From the NCBI GenBank assembly GCA_018623155.1, contig JAAZVZ010000002.1, forward strand, positions 101,434 to 165,433: DNA of 64,000 nt, read 5' to 3'. This document shows, piece by piece, positions 25,417-36,182 of the stretch. Source of the stretch: Glaciecola sp. GTDB lineage: Bacteria; Pseudomonadota; Gammaproteobacteria; Enterobacterales; Alteromonadaceae. A model generated the notes under the pieces. That model did no database searches, was not told the origin of the DNA, and saw only the letters and a program-made list of their open reading frames with translations. Numbering within the stretch: position 1 is the first letter of the stretch; the number at the start of each line of letters is the position of its first letter. The position numbers were made by a program, and so were the translations under genes.

Positions 25417-25862
25417 TACACATTTCCCTCTGCTAACGCTTTTTGTTTTGCTCTGGCAATAAACGCACTGACCATTGCATTTGCGAGTTGAGTGAAGATT
25501 TTGCCAAATGCCATCGCGATGAGTTTGCTTTTGAATTCAAAGGCCAAATTTAACTCAACTTTACACGCCTGTTCATCGAGCTCAGTAAACGTCCAACCGC
25601 CACTTAAGGATTTGAAAGGCCCATCGGCTAGTTGCATATGAATAGTACGATTGGTTTCTAAGGTATTGAACGTGGTAAAGGTATGACTAATCCCGGCTTT
25701 TGCAATATGCATTGACGCTTTCATATGCGTGTCATCCACCGAATGCACCTCTGTACCCACGCAACCCGGTAAAAACTCAGGATATGCATTCACATCATTT
25801 ACCAAATCATACATGGTCTTTGCACTATACGGCACAAGTGCACTTTTGTTTATTTCCGCCAT
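25416..25862 (-). CDS. ratA: RatA-like ubiquinone-binding START/Coq10 protein
   Basis: INKSALVPYSAKTMYDLVNDVNAYPEFLPGC; adjacent to rnfH and smpB. Confidence 0.93.
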   Translation of the reverse strand: MAEINKSALVPYSAKTMYDLVNDVNAYPEFLPGCVGTEVHSVDDTHMKASMHIAKAGISHTFTTFNTLETNRTIHMQLADGPFKSLSGGWTFTELDEQACKVELNLAFEFKSKLIAMAFGKIFTQLANAMVSAFIARAKQKALAEGNV

Positions 25863-25973
25863 ATCACCTCTACCTCAAATAACATACGAATAATATCATA
25901 ACCCCCATCTTTAAACGCAAAAAAATATCCCCATATCGCTATACACATACAAAATTACCGATATACTAAGTGG

Positions 25974-26444
25974 ATGAAAAAGAAGTCAAATCCTAACACC
26001 ACCATCGCGCTCAATAAAAAAGCGCGTCATGAATATTCCTTTATTGACAAATATGAAGCCGGTATGGAATTACAAGGGTGGGAAGTCAAAAGTATTCGCT
26101 CAGGTAAGGTAAATTTGGTGGACGCTTATGTGTTTATCAAAGATGGCCAAGCGTATGTGTCTAATATCAATATCACACCGCTTAATGAAGCATCCACTCA
26201 TGTTATTTGCGATCCTAGAAGGGTCCGCCGCTTGTTACTCAAACGCCGTGAACTCGACCAACTCTTAGGTGCAGTTGAACGCGATGGCCACACCATTGTC
26301 GCCACCGCAATGTATTGGAAAAAGTGCTGGGTGAAAATTGAAATTCAATTGGCCCGAGGCAAGCAGTCACACGACAAACGCGATACGATCAAAGACCGCG
26401 ATTGGGCACGTCAAAAAGAGCGGATGATGAAACACAAAGGTTAA
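25974..26444 (+). CDS. smpB: SsrA-binding protein SmpB
   Basis: [43 protein letters not shown]. Confidence 0.97.
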   Translation: MKKKSNPNTTIALNKKARHEYSFIDKYEAGMELQGWEVKSIRSGKVNLVDAYVFIKDGQAYVSNINITPLNEASTHVICDPRRVRRLLLKRRELDQLLGAVERDGHTIVATAMYWKKCWVKIEIQLARGKQSHDKRDTIKDRDWARQKERMMKHKG

Positions 26445-27085
26445 TCCAGTTCGGTATAGTCTGTTAGAACTCTTTTTGCGCTGCGATAATTTTGTGTAGC
26501 AGTGTTAAGGCCAGGTATAGCATAACAAGTAAGGCCAGCTGCAACCGCTGAAGCAACTCCTGATTCACTATCTTCAATGGCAATACATTCACTGGGGATT
26601 GCACTGAGCTCGTGTAAAACATAATCGTAGATATCCGGTGCCGGTTTGGATTGTGCAACATCGCTTTTCGAACCTATAATCACAAATTGATTTTGGGGAA
26701 TATTACACGCTTCGAGTAATGCATGAATATTCTCTTTTGAGGTTGTACTGGCAATAGCAAAACGGACTTCCCGGGTAGCAAAGCGAGCAAATAAATCAGT
26801 TAATCCGGTTCTTGGCTCAACTTTTTGTTGCGTTAACGATTGTAAATAGAAGCGGGATTTTAACGCATGTAATGTATCAGCAGAGCTCACAAGGTTGGCA
26901 TCTTGGCTTGCCAAAAACTCAGAAATACGACTTTTTCCACCCGGGGCATTGAGCATTTCTTGATATTGAATTTGACTCCATTCCCAAGGCAAATCCAATG
27001 CTGCCAATGCACTATTAAATGAAGCTCTGTGGAGCTCGGAGGTCTCAGCAATGGTTCCTAAACCACCAAAAATAATCGTTTGCAT
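26441..27085 (-). CDS. HAD-superfamily phosphatase (beta-phosphoglucomutase-like)
   Basis: [23 protein letters not shown] and [12 protein letters not shown] motifs. The leading nucleophile motif is degenerate ([12 protein letters not shown] rather than DxDGT). Confidence 0.75.
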   Translation of the reverse strand: MQTIIFGGLGTIAETSELHRASFNSALAALDLPWEWSQIQYQEMLNAPGGKSRISEFLASQDANLVSSADTLHALKSRFYLQSLTQQKVEPRTGLTDLFARFATREVRFAIASTTSKENIHALLEACNIPQNQFVIIGSKSDVAQSKPAPDIYDYVLHELSAIPSECIAIEDSESGVASAVAAGLTCYAIPGLNTATQNYRSAKRVLTDYTELD

Positions 27086-27261
27086 CTTTAAACCTTAATA
27101 AATATAAATATTTACTTATACCTATAAGAGTTAAGAAAAGCTCAATAATGCTCATTTTTTGCAAAAATATAATATTTTTTATCGCTTATTTAGGATAAAG
27201 GTTGTAGATTTAGCCTTTCATAATTCGGTTATGATTCTGTAACAACATATAAGGACACGTA

Positions 27262-28545
27262 ATGAAACTTGAATCTATGGTCTTGCACCACGCTTATAAA
27301 TCTGATTCTGCTACTAATGCAGCGGCTGTACCCATTTATCAAACTACCTCTTATACCTTTGATGATACCCAGCACGGGGCTGATTTATTTGATTTAAAAG
27401 TAGCTGGAAATATTTACACGCGAATTATGAATCCCACCACAGCGGTACTAGAGGAGCGCATGGCGGCTCTTGAGGGTGGCATCGGTGCATTATGTGTTGC
27501 ATCGGGTATGGCGGCTATCACATATGCAGTAGAAGCGATTACCCATGTCGGCGCCAATATCATCTCGACCAGTCAGTTATATGGCGGAACCTATAATTTA
27601 TTTGCACACACACTTCCTCGCCAAGGAGTTGAGGTGCGCATGGCATCGTTTGATGATCTTGACGCATTAGACGCACTTTTTGATGAAAATACTAAAGCCG
27701 TTTTTTGTGAATCCATCGGTAACCCAGCGGGTAACGTAGTCGATTTACAAGCACTGAGCGACATTGCTCACAAGCATGGTGTGCCTTTAATCGTCGATAA
27801 TACAGTTGCAACACCTGCGCTGATTCGTCCGTTTGAACACGGTGCAGACATTGTGATTCACTCACTCACCAAATACGTTGGGGGTCATGGCACCACAATA
27901 GGTGGTGTGATTGTTGATTCTGGTAAATTTGATTGGGTCGCGAACAAAGAGCGATTCTCAATGCTCAATGAACCGGACCCGTCTTATCACGGTGTGGTCT
28001 ATACCGAAGCACTTGGTCCTGCAGCCTATATTGGTCGTTGTCGAGTGGTACCATTGCGCAACACAGGTGCAGCCCTTTCTCCACAAAATGCTTTCCAGCT
28101 TCTACAAGGATTAGAAACCTTACCACTGCGCATGGAACGTCATTGCCAAAATGCTCAAGCACTCGCGGAGTACCTGACCGCTCATCCTTTAGTGAATTGG
28201 GTAAACTATGCAGGATTAGAAGAAAGTCCATATCATGCAACATGCCAAAAGATGTCGGGTGGTCTAGCTTCTGGCATCATCAGTTTTGGGATCAAAGCAG
28301 ACGATGCCAAAGTCGCTGGTGGCAAATTTATAGATGCTCTACAAATGATATTGCGCTTAGTTAATATCGGTGACGCAAAATCTCTTGCGTGTCACCCTGC
28401 ATCGACGACACACCGTCAATTATCGCCCGAAGAGTTAGCAACTGCTGGCGTTTCGGAAGATCTCGTGCGCATCTCAGTGGGCATTGAACACATTGATGAT
28501 ATCATCGCGGATGTTGAACAAGCACTGAAGGCCTCTCAAGCCTAA
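27262..28545 (+). CDS. O-acetylhomoserine sulfhydrylase / PLP Cys-Met metabolism enzyme
   Basis: ALCVASGMAAITYAVEAI...VIHSLTKYVGGHGTTIGGVIVD PLP-lysine region. Confidence 0.93.
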   Translation: MKLESMVLHHAYKSDSATNAAAVPIYQTTSYTFDDTQHGADLFDLKVAGNIYTRIMNPTTAVLEERMAALEGGIGALCVASGMAAITYAVEAITHVGANIISTSQLYGGTYNLFAHTLPRQGVEVRMASFDDLDALDALFDENTKAVFCESIGNPAGNVVDLQALSDIAHKHGVPLIVDNTVATPALIRPFEHGADIVIHSLTKYVGGHGTTIGGVIVDSGKFDWVANKERFSMLNEPDPSYHGVVYTEALGPAAYIGRCRVVPLRNTGAALSPQNAFQLLQGLETLPLRMERHCQNAQALAEYLTAHPLVNWVNYAGLEESPYHATCQKMSGGLASGIISFGIKADDAKVAGGKFIDALQMILRLVNIGDAKSLACHPASTTHRQLSPEELATAGVSEDLVRISVGIEHIDDIIADVEQALKASQA

Positions 28546-28560
28546 TAAAAACACTAGCCT

Positions 28561-28610
28561 CAAATGAGTTCTTTACGCTATTATACTAGCAAAAATAAAG
28601 AACTCATTTG
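28561..28610. repeat. 15-bp perfect inverted repeat with internal 4-bp stem
   Basis: CAAATGAGTTCTTTA ... TAAAGAACTCATTTG, spacer contains GCTA-ttatac-TAGC. Confidence 0.9.
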
Positions 28611-28613
28611 ATT

Positions 28614-29339
28614 ATGGCTAACCGCTCTGTAGATAATTTTTCAGAAATTCGACTCGAAGATAATGACCGTGTTGCACCTCGCTCGCGTCCAGCTTCACCG
28701 CCACCATCCGTTAACTCATCCAACTCTTCCCTTACCGTCATAGCTTTCATACTTGCTTTACTTGCTTCGTGCGTAGGAGGTTATTTGTACTATTTGCACA
28801 CGCAAACGATAGTAGCCTTGGACGATGCCCAAAATCGGATTGTAGAATTGGAGAATCAGCTCTCTGCAACAGGTGAGGAAATGGGTAGTTCCACCGTTGC
28901 ATTGCAAGCGAAACTCAAAGAGTTAGCTGCTAAAAGCGACCAACTCTGGGCACAAATGGATAAGCTTTGGGCATCAGCGTGGCGACGTAACCAAAAAGAA
29001 TTGCGCGACTTGGAAAAAGTCGTTGAAGACAATCGAACGAATCTACAAAAAGGCCAAAATACCCTCACGGCTAACATTGCAAAGATCAATACAAGTTTTG
29101 GCGAATTAGATAAAAGTGTTAACTCATTAAGTGTCGATATCAGTAGTTTGCAAAATGAATTATTAGCTGTCAATCTAGAGATTGAATCAGTCAAGCAATC
29201 TGTGTTGCGAAGCCAAAGTTCAAACAATACAGTAAATGACAAAATTGCGATATTGGAACAACGCAATAATGCTCTTAAGCAAAAGATGACCAAGCTGGAA
29301 CGTACGGTGTCTACTTTGCGCTTATCACCAACAAGCTAA
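28614..29339 (+). CDS. Membrane-anchored coiled-coil protein of unknown function
   Basis: One TM helix (LTVIAFILALLASCVGGYLYYL) followed by an extended coiled coil; 2 bp before the next ORF. Confidence 0.8.
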   Translation: MANRSVDNFSEIRLEDNDRVAPRSRPASPPPSVNSSNSSLTVIAFILALLASCVGGYLYYLHTQTIVALDDAQNRIVELENQLSATGEEMGSSTVALQAKLKELAAKSDQLWAQMDKLWASAWRRNQKELRDLEKVVEDNRTNLQKGQNTLTANIAKINTSFGELDKSVNSLSVDISSLQNELLAVNLEIESVKQSVLRSQSSNNTVNDKIAILEQRNNALKQKMTKLERTVSTLRLSPTS

Positions 29340-29341
29340 AT

Positions 29342-30589
29342 ATGACAAACTCTGTTCTCATAATAGGTGTAGGTGCCTTCACTCATGGTATTGCTCAGCG
29401 TCTACAAGACGCTGGTATGTCAGTTATAGTATGGTTAAATCGAGACTATGGTCATTATGGTGCGAAACAAGTTGCGACGTGTTTTTCGTTACACGATTAC
29501 GACAGTCCTTTAGCGTTACTGGCTGAACACCCGTGCACCTATGTATTGCCTATGTCAATTGACTGGGCACAGCAACCTTGGGCCAATGAACTTATGGCAA
29601 AAACCAAGATCCTCTGTCCTTCCGGGGAAGCATTGAAACTTGAACGAGATCGCTTTTTTGCACATAGCTTATGTGAACAATATGGTATTGCCCTACCCAA
29701 AGCATATGTTGCAATGAATCGCATAGATGCTGAGTCATTTATCGCACAAAATCCGGCACCTTACGTATTAAAAAATACATTGTGTTCTCCCACCAGTCCC
29801 ATTCATACCATTGTGTGTGAAACATTAGCGGATACCAAAAGCTGGTTACATCGTATCGATTACGCCGAAGGCGTCTATTTACAAGAGTACCTTGGGCATC
29901 GTGAAGCTGGGCATATCGCTTTTGTACAAGGCGAGACCATCACACCGCTGATTACCAATCAAGAATACAAACGCGCTTTTAATGGCAATATGGGTAAAAT
30001 TGCAGGTGCTCCTCTAGGTGGCATTGTCGAACAAGACCCTCATGACAAATACGGGCTTGTTGCAGAGCTCATCGAGCCTCTAAAACCTTGGTTTAAAGCT
30101 GTCAATTATTGCGGTCCCGTGCAGGTCACAGCAATATTCAAAGAGAATCAATGGCACGTCATCGAATACAACTGCAGATTAGGTGTGACCTGCGGCACTA
30201 TGATCATAAGTATGCTCAATAACCCTGTTGATGTTTTTAAGGCACTAGAAGGTGCGTTATTTAAGCCTGATTTTAAACCTACTCATCGCATTGGTACGTC
30301 AGTCACCTTAGCGGGTTATGGTTACCCTTTCCTAGAAGTGACGGGGCCTGCGTTCCCATTGTTAATCAACCATCATAAGCAAGCTGATATTTGGTTTAAC
30401 GAAGTCATGGCCGGACAAGATAACGAAATTCTTGCTGATGGCCACAGATTACTCGAAGTGAACGCGTTTGGTGAAACGGTTGAGCAAGCACTCAAACATT
30501 GCTATACCCAGTTACAGGGCATTCATTGCTCCGGTAGTTATTATCGAACGGATATTGGTGAAACTATGTGGCCTCCGGGAAGTGCTTGA
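29342..30589 (+). CDS. PurD-like ATP-grasp ligase of unknown substrate
   Basis: PurD-like landmarks (TNQEYKRAF, WHVIEYNCRLG) but divergent N-domain and substrate loops; overlaps alr start. Confidence 0.75.
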   Translation: MTNSVLIIGVGAFTHGIAQRLQDAGMSVIVWLNRDYGHYGAKQVATCFSLHDYDSPLALLAEHPCTYVLPMSIDWAQQPWANELMAKTKILCPSGEALKLERDRFFAHSLCEQYGIALPKAYVAMNRIDAESFIAQNPAPYVLKNTLCSPTSPIHTIVCETLADTKSWLHRIDYAEGVYLQEYLGHREAGHIAFVQGETITPLITNQEYKRAFNGNMGKIAGAPLGGIVEQDPHDKYGLVAELIEPLKPWFKAVNYCGPVQVTAIFKENQWHVIEYNCRLGVTCGTMIISMLNNPVDVFKALEGALFKPDFKPTHRIGTSVTLAGYGYPFLEVTGPAFPLLINHHKQADIWFNEVMAGQDNEILADGHRLLEVNAFGETVEQALKHCYTQLQGIHCSGSYYRTDIGETMWPPGSA

Positions 30590-31713
30590 TGGATTTTAGT
30601 TTAATTCGTAACGCTTGGGTTGAAATCAACACCGCTCAATTGGCTGAAAATTTTGCCATCATTGAGCAATATGCCCCAGCTAACTTAAAACGATTATGTG
30701 TTGTCAAAGACAATGCATATGGCCATGGTGCTGTTACGACTGCGCGCTTAGCACTAGAAAATGGTTATAGTTATTTTGCTGTTGAAACAATTAAAGAAGC
30801 ATTAGAGCTTCGACAGGCAGATATCAAAGCCCCCATTTTGTTATTCGGTGAAGCTAGCCTTGAAGAACTCAAAGCCTGTGCAGCACTGAAAATTACCCCT
30901 TGTATCAATTCAGCCTATCGTGCTGAACAACTCAATAACGTATTAAAGCAAGCTAACCAGACCTTAAATGTACAGGTCGAAGTCGATACTGGAATGAGCC
31001 GCTGGGGAGTACCAGATACACATGCTGTGGAATGGATAACGACATTATCTCAGCAATATTCTCATTTGCGATTAGAAGGTGTGATGAGTCATTTTGCGAT
31101 GTCAGATGAGGCAGATAAATCATTTGCTTTGCATCAGCTAGGGCGATTTAAACAAGTCGTTCATCACCCAGATGTGCAAAGGCTTAAGCTTCCCTATATT
31201 CACATGAGTAATACAGGCGGATTGTTAGATTTACCTGATGCACACTTTACTATGGTGCGAACGGGTATCTTGCCCTTTGGGATCTATCCTTCACTTGTCT
31301 GTAATCAATATCCTGGACTCAAGCCAGTGATGTCGGTCAAAGCCAAAGTCATGACACTGCGTGATCTAGCGATAGGCGATAAAGTGGGTTATGGGATGCA
31401 TTTTACAGCCACAAAACCGATGAAAATTGCGGTCCTACCAATTGGTTATGGCGATGGGTATCCACGGGTTAGAAATAACGGGTATGTTCTTATACACGGT
31501 TCACAGTGTCCGGTCGTCGGTGGTAATGCAATGGATGCAATGATGGTAGATGTTACGCATTTACCGGATGTGGCATTAGAAGACGAAGTGGTATTAATGG
31601 GACAACAAGGTCATGAATATATTGGACCAAGAGATTTGGTAGCTTGGAAACATACTGTGTGTTATGAGATTTTAACTAATTGGCGCTCGAGATTACCTAG
31701 AATAGAAGTTTAA
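30589..31713 (+). CDS. alr: Alanine racemase
   Basis: WVEINTAQLAENF; PLP-lysine motif VVKDNAYGHGAV; GYGDGYPR. Confidence 0.95.
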   Translation: MDFSLIRNAWVEINTAQLAENFAIIEQYAPANLKRLCVVKDNAYGHGAVTTARLALENGYSYFAVETIKEALELRQADIKAPILLFGEASLEELKACAALKITPCINSAYRAEQLNNVLKQANQTLNVQVEVDTGMSRWGVPDTHAVEWITTLSQQYSHLRLEGVMSHFAMSDEADKSFALHQLGRFKQVVHHPDVQRLKLPYIHMSNTGGLLDLPDAHFTMVRTGILPFGIYPSLVCNQYPGLKPVMSVKAKVMTLRDLAIGDKVGYGMHFTATKPMKIAVLPIGYGDGYPRVRNNGYVLIHGSQCPVVGGNAMDAMMVDVTHLPDVALEDEVVLMGQQGHEYIGPRDLVAWKHTVCYEILTNWRSRLPRIEV

Positions 31714-31735
31714 ATAGGATTTGTTCACACAAAAT

Positions 31736-31765
31736 AAAAAGCCAGTTCAACTGAACTGGCTTTTT
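31736..31765. terminator. Bidirectional terminator between alr and rpsO
   Basis: AAAAAGCCAGTTCA-ac-TGAACTGGCTTTTT. Confidence 0.85.
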
Positions 31766-31782
31766 GCTATTCAAAACAAGAC

Positions 31783-32052
31783 TTAGCGACGTAGGCCTAA
31801 GCGCTTGATCAAATCTTGGTAAGCTTCTAAGTTACGACCTTTTAAGTAGTCTAATAACTTACGACGCTGAGAAACCATGCGTAATAAACCACGACGTGAG
31901 TGGTGGTCTTTCTTGTGTGCTTTAAAGTGTGACTGTAACTTGTTGATGTTATGAGTTAACAAAGCAACTTGTACTTGAGGTGAACCGGTGTCGCCTTCTT
32001 TAGTCGCGTAATCAGCAACGATTGCTGCAGTTTCTTGAGTATTTAGTGACAT
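31783..32052 (-). CDS. rpsO: 30S ribosomal protein S15
   Basis: [57 protein letters not shown]. Confidence 0.98.
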   Translation of the reverse strand: MSLNTQETAAIVADYATKEGDTGSPQVQVALLTHNINKLQSHFKAHKKDHHSRRGLLRMVSQRRKLLDYLKGRNLEAYQDLIKRLGLRR

Positions 32053-32164
32053 AATCTTCTCCAAATGTTGATTAAGTAAGCCCGATCACTAATTCAGATC
32101 TTACGAAGAGCGCGCATTATATAAAATCTGTGCGCAATTGCAAGCAATCACAGGATTTAAAAAA

Positions 32165-33079
32165 TTAGTTAACAATTAATCTCTTAGAATACACAATCCC
32201 ATCTTCAAGTACCTCTCCAACACCAATAAATTCTTCTTCACAATATAATCGATACATACCAACACTTGCTGTAACTGCTTGTGGCTGCCCGTAACGCAAC
32301 CCATCTCTTTGTCGAAGTGATACTTGACATTTGGGTAATGAAGCTACTGGTGAATCCGCTGGCAATAGATACTGATCAATTAATTCAAAACGCTCGTCTT
32401 TATGCTCATCAGCAATCGCTTGTAACTCATCAAACGTCAGCATTTTGTCAATTGGGTAATCCGCAACACGTGTGCGTCTTAGTTCAGTAACATAAGCACC
32501 ACACCCCAAATCTTGACCGATATCATCCACCAAAGAGCGAATATAAGTGCCTTTGGAAACACGTACGGTTAACGCAAACTCATCAGCTGTGATCTCATCG
32601 ATCGACATCTCAAAAATAGTGATCGGACGCGATGGCCGATCGATAGTAATGCCTTGTCTAGCATACCAATACAAGGGTTTCCCTTCGTGCTTAAGCGCGG
32701 AATACATCGACGGTACTTGCTCAGATTGGCCAAGATAAGCTAAACAAGCGTTTCGAATTTGGGACTCAGTCACATTAACTGGCTTGGTTTCAACGACTTC
32801 CCCATCAGCATCTGAGGTGTCGGTTCGAATGCCGAGCTTCGCTCGTACATAATAGGTTTTGTCTGCATCCAATAAGTATTGAGAAAACTTGGTCGACTCA
32901 CCTAAACAAATCGGTAACATCCCGCTGGCAAGCGGATCTAATGCACCGGTATGACCTGCTTTTTTGGCATTAAAAATGGCTCTGACACGTTGCAAGTAAC
33001 GATTAGATGATTCGCCTAACGGTTTATCTAATAAAAAGACCCCGTTAATCGCACGACCACTTTTGCGACTTCGCGCCAT
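32165..33079 (-). CDS. truB: tRNA pseudouridine(55) synthase TruB
   Basis: INGVFLLDKPLGESSN...KKAGHTGALDPLASGMLPICLGE. Confidence 0.97.
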   Translation of the reverse strand: MARSRKSGRAINGVFLLDKPLGESSNRYLQRVRAIFNAKKAGHTGALDPLASGMLPICLGESTKFSQYLLDADKTYYVRAKLGIRTDTSDADGEVVETKPVNVTESQIRNACLAYLGQSEQVPSMYSALKHEGKPLYWYARQGITIDRPSRPITIFEMSIDEITADEFALTVRVSKGTYIRSLVDDIGQDLGCGAYVTELRRTRVADYPIDKMLTFDELQAIADEHKDERFELIDQYLLPADSPVASLPKCQVSLRQRDGLRYGQPQAVTASVGMYRLYCEEEFIGVGEVLEDGIVYSKRLIVN

Positions 33080-33081
33080 GT

Positions 33082-33495
33082 TTATTCATCCTCTGGTTGA
33101 GGACTTAGATCCTCGGTATCACCTGATTTTTTTGCGTCTTCACGACGAACTTGTGATACCAAGTTTGAAATACGCATTCCTTCAGTGATAGAGCTGTCTT
33201 GAATAAAACGCAAAGATGGAGTGCTGCGCATCTTTACACGACGACCAAGTAATCCTCGGACAAAACTTTTGCCTTCGTCCAATAATTTCATTGACGCTTT
33301 ATTTTTAGCCTCATCCATTTCTAAAAAAGTAACATAGACCTTGGCATACGCTAAATCTCTTGAGACCTCGACCCCTGATACGGTAACCATACCGATTTCG
33401 GGGGCTTGGTGCTTAAACTCATGATTGAGGATGCTGGCAATTTCTTTGTGTAGTTGTTGCGATACACGATCGGTTCTGGAAAATTCTCTGGCCAT
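33082..33495 (-). CDS. rbfA: 30S ribosome-binding factor RbfA
   Basis: FSRTDRVSQQLHKEIASILNHEF...; between infB and truB. Confidence 0.96.
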   Translation of the reverse strand: MAREFSRTDRVSQQLHKEIASILNHEFKHQAPEIGMVTVSGVEVSRDLAYAKVYVTFLEMDEAKNKASMKLLDEGKSFVRGLLGRRVKMRSTPSLRFIQDSSITEGMRISNLVSQVRREDAKKSGDTEDLSPQPEDE

Positions 33496-33516
33496 ATACC
33501 TATCTCCTAGACAAAA

Positions 33517-33537
33517 ACGGAGGCCAGTAGCCTCCGT
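33517..33537 (-). terminator. Terminator-like hairpin between infB and rbfA
   Basis: On the minus strand: ACGGAGGC-tactg-GCCTCCGT followed by TTTTG. Confidence 0.6.
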
Positions 33538-33558
33538 CGTAATAACGTACTGTGGTGA

Positions 33559-36159
33559 TTAAATCTCGCGAGCCACTTCGACCACTTCGAATACCTCGAT
33601 TTGGTCACCCACTTTGACGTCATTATAGTTTTTAACGCCAATACCACATTCGATGCCTTTCTTGACTTCTTGAACGTCGTCTTTAAAGCGACGTAATGAC
33701 TCCAGTTCACCTTCGTAAATCACCACGTTTTCACGTAACACGCGAATTGGGTTATTACGCTTGATGATACCTTCAGTTACCATACAACCAGCAATCGCGC
33801 CAATCTTAGGTGACTTGAATACATCGCGCACTTCAGCCAAACCAATTATTTGTTGCTTGAATTCTGGAGAAAGCATACCGCTCATGGCTGATTTGACTTC
33901 ATCAATCAAATCATAAATAACTGAGTAATAGCGCAAATCGATTTCTTCAGCTTCTAATACGCGACGCGCAGAGGCATCAGCACGAACATTAAAACCTACG
34001 ACGATTGCACTTGATGCAGCTGCCAAGCTTGCATCTGTCTCAGTAATACCACCGACACCAGAGCCGACAATGTTTACTTTCACTTCATCAGTTGAAAGTT
34101 TGATCAAACTTTCAGAAATCGCTTCGACTGAACCTTGTACGTCAGCTTTTAAGACAACGTTGAGTTCAGAAACATCACCTGCTTCCATATTTGCGAACAT
34201 GTTTTCAAGTTTCGCTTTTTGTTGTTTAGCAAGTTTGACTTCACGTTGTTTAATAGAACGTTTCGTTGCCACTTCACGAGCTTTACGGTCATCTTTAACC
34301 ACTAAAGCATCTTCACCAGCGACAGGCACACCTGATAGGCCCAATACTTCAACTGGCGTTGATGGGCCAGCCGTTTTGATTTCAGCACCATGTTCGTCAC
34401 GCATCGCACGCACTCGACCATACTCAAGACCACATAGCAAAATATCACCTGGGTGAAGCTGTCCTTCTTGGACCAAGACAGAAGCAACTGGTCCACGGCC
34501 TTTGTCCAATCGCGATTCGATTACGATACCGCGCGCTGGACCGTTATCAACAGCCTGTAAATCGAGGATTTCAGCTTGCAAACTAATGGCTTCGAGTAAC
34601 TCGTCAACGCCTTGACCTGATTTAGCAGAGACATGAACGAATTGATGTTCACCGCCCCATTCTTCCGGAATTACTTCCAGTTGAGAAAGTTCAGTTTTGA
34701 CTCGCTCTGGATCCGCAGCCTCTTTATCAATTTTGTTTACTGCTACAATCAAAGGCACACCAGCAGCTCTTGCGTGCTGTACAGCTTCTTTAGTCTGTGG
34801 CATTACACCATCATCTGCAGCCACTACAATAATTACAATATCTGTTGCGGTAGCTCCACGAGCACGCATGGCTGTAAACGCTGCGTGTCCAGGCGTATCC
34901 AAGAAGGCGATGCGACCGTTGTCAGTTTCTACTGAATAAGCACCAATATGCTGAGTAATACCGCCTGCTTCACCGTCAGCCACTTTAGATGCACGAATAT
35001 AATCAAGTAATGATGTCTTACCGTGGTCAACGTGACCCATAATCGTCACTACAGGTGCTCGGCTGACTTTTTCACCGTTACCTGATTCAGCAATCAATTC
35101 ATCTTCTAATGCGTTCTCATTAACCAGTTCATATTTGTGACCCATTTCTTCGATCACTAGTGTTGCCGTATCTTGGTCAAGCACTTGATTGATGGTTGCC
35201 ATTTCACCCATTTTCATCATGGTTTTGATAACTTCGTTAGCTTTAACAGCTAGTTTATTTGCTAACTCACCAACCGAAATGGTTTCACCCAATTTCACCA
35301 CGCGCTCAACGGGCGCAGCTGGCTTGTTGAAACCCTGTTTAAGGTTGTCAGCTGCTTTTTTCTTCTTACGACGACGACCGCCACGCTCAATTTGCATGTC
35401 TTCCTCGTCTTCAGCTTCTTGCGCATATCGGTTAGAGTGCATATGCACTTCTTCCGCTTCTTGCGCTTTGCGACGTTCTTCTTCTTCTTTCCAGCGACGC
35501 TCGTTTTCTTCTGCTAGTTTTCGTGCCTCTTCAGCTGCTTTTTTCGCATCCTCTTCGAGCTTACGCTGTGCTTCGGCTTCTTGTTGTTTACGAATTTTCT
35601 CAGCTTCTGCACGAGCCGCTTCTTGAGCGGCAACCTCTTCTGGAGAGAGAACGGCTTCTTTTTTCTTGCGTTCTTCGGCTTCTTTTTTGGCTTCAGCAGC
35701 GCGCTTTGCTTCGGCTTCAGCAGCCTTACGACGAGCTTCTTCTGCTTCACGAGCCTTTGCTTCAGCTGCTTTTTTAGCTTCTTCAGCTGCTTTTTGTTCA
35801 GCTTCTAAACGCGCTTGCTCTGCCGCTTGGCGTTCAGCCTCTTCTTTGGCTAAACGCGCTTCTTCTTCTGGTGAACGCTTTACGAATGTGCGCTTTTTGC
35901 GGACTTCCACTTTGACGTTTTTTGAACGACCAATATTAAGGGTCGTAGTTTTCTTTCGCGTCAACGTCATTTTTTTCGGCGCTACATCACCATCACCGCC
36001 GTGTTGCTTACTCAAATGCTCAAGCAGTTTTTTCTTTTCGTCTTCTGTGACGCCTTGACCAATTTGTTTGTCAATACCTGCGTCTTTAAATTGTTGCACG
36101 AGTCGATCAACATTGGTGCCGATATCACTTGCTAATTTTTCTAAGGTTACCTCAGACAT
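33559..36159 (-). CDS. infB: Translation initiation factor IF-2
   Basis: [20 protein letters not shown]1 motif; charged Ala/Lys/Glu-rich N-terminal region. Confidence 0.98.
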   Translation of the reverse strand: MSEVTLEKLASDIGTNVDRLVQQFKDAGIDKQIGQGVTEDEKKKLLEHLSKQHGGDGDVAPKKMTLTRKKTTTLNIGRSKNVKVEVRKKRTFVKRSPEEEARLAKEEAERQAAEQARLEAEQKAAEEAKKAAEAKAREAEEARRKAAEAEAKRAAEAKKEAEERKKKEAVLSPEEVAAQEAARAEAEKIRKQQEAEAQRKLEEDAKKAAEEARKLAEENERRWKEEEERRKAQEAEEVHMHSNRYAQEAEDEEDMQIERGGRRRKKKKAADNLKQGFNKPAAPVERVVKLGETISVGELANKLAVKANEVIKTMMKMGEMATINQVLDQDTATLVIEEMGHKYELVNENALEDELIAESGNGEKVSRAPVVTIMGHVDHGKTSLLDYIRASKVADGEAGGITQHIGAYSVETDNGRIAFLDTPGHAAFTAMRARGATATDIVIIVVAADDGVMPQTKEAVQHARAAGVPLIVAVNKIDKEAADPERVKTELSQLEVIPEEWGGEHQFVHVSAKSGQGVDELLEAISLQAEILDLQAVDNGPARGIVIESRLDKGRGPVASVLVQEGQLHPGDILLCGLEYGRVRAMRDEHGAEIKTAGPSTPVEVLGLSGVPVAGEDALVVKDDRKAREVATKRSIKQREVKLAKQQKAKLENMFANMEAGDVSELNVVLKADVQGSVEAISESLIKLSTDEVKVNIVGSGVGGITETDASLAAASSAIVVGFNVRADASARRVLEAEEIDLRYYSVIYDLIDEVKSAMSGMLSPEFKQQIIGLAEVRDVFKSPKIGAIAGCMVTEGIIKRNNPIRVLRENVVIYEGELESLRRFKDDVQEVKKGIECGIGVKNYNDVKVGDQIEVFEVVEVAREI

Positions 36160-36182
36160 ATGCTCTCCCCTATGTTGATATA

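Noticed and set aside
26445-27261. tmRNA (ssrA) expected near smpB
   Set aside because: No tmRNA-like ends or tag ORF seen; the region is occupied by a minus-strand HAD gene.
35514-35880. Apparent low-complexity repeat region
   Set aside because: This is the normal charged helical linker of IF-2, not a DNA repeat array.
35189-36058. Several plus-strand ORFs (Ala/Ser/Phe/Leu-rich) within infB
   Set aside because: Antisense artefacts of the Lys/Glu/Ala-rich IF-2 N-terminal region; infB is clearly coding on the minus strand.
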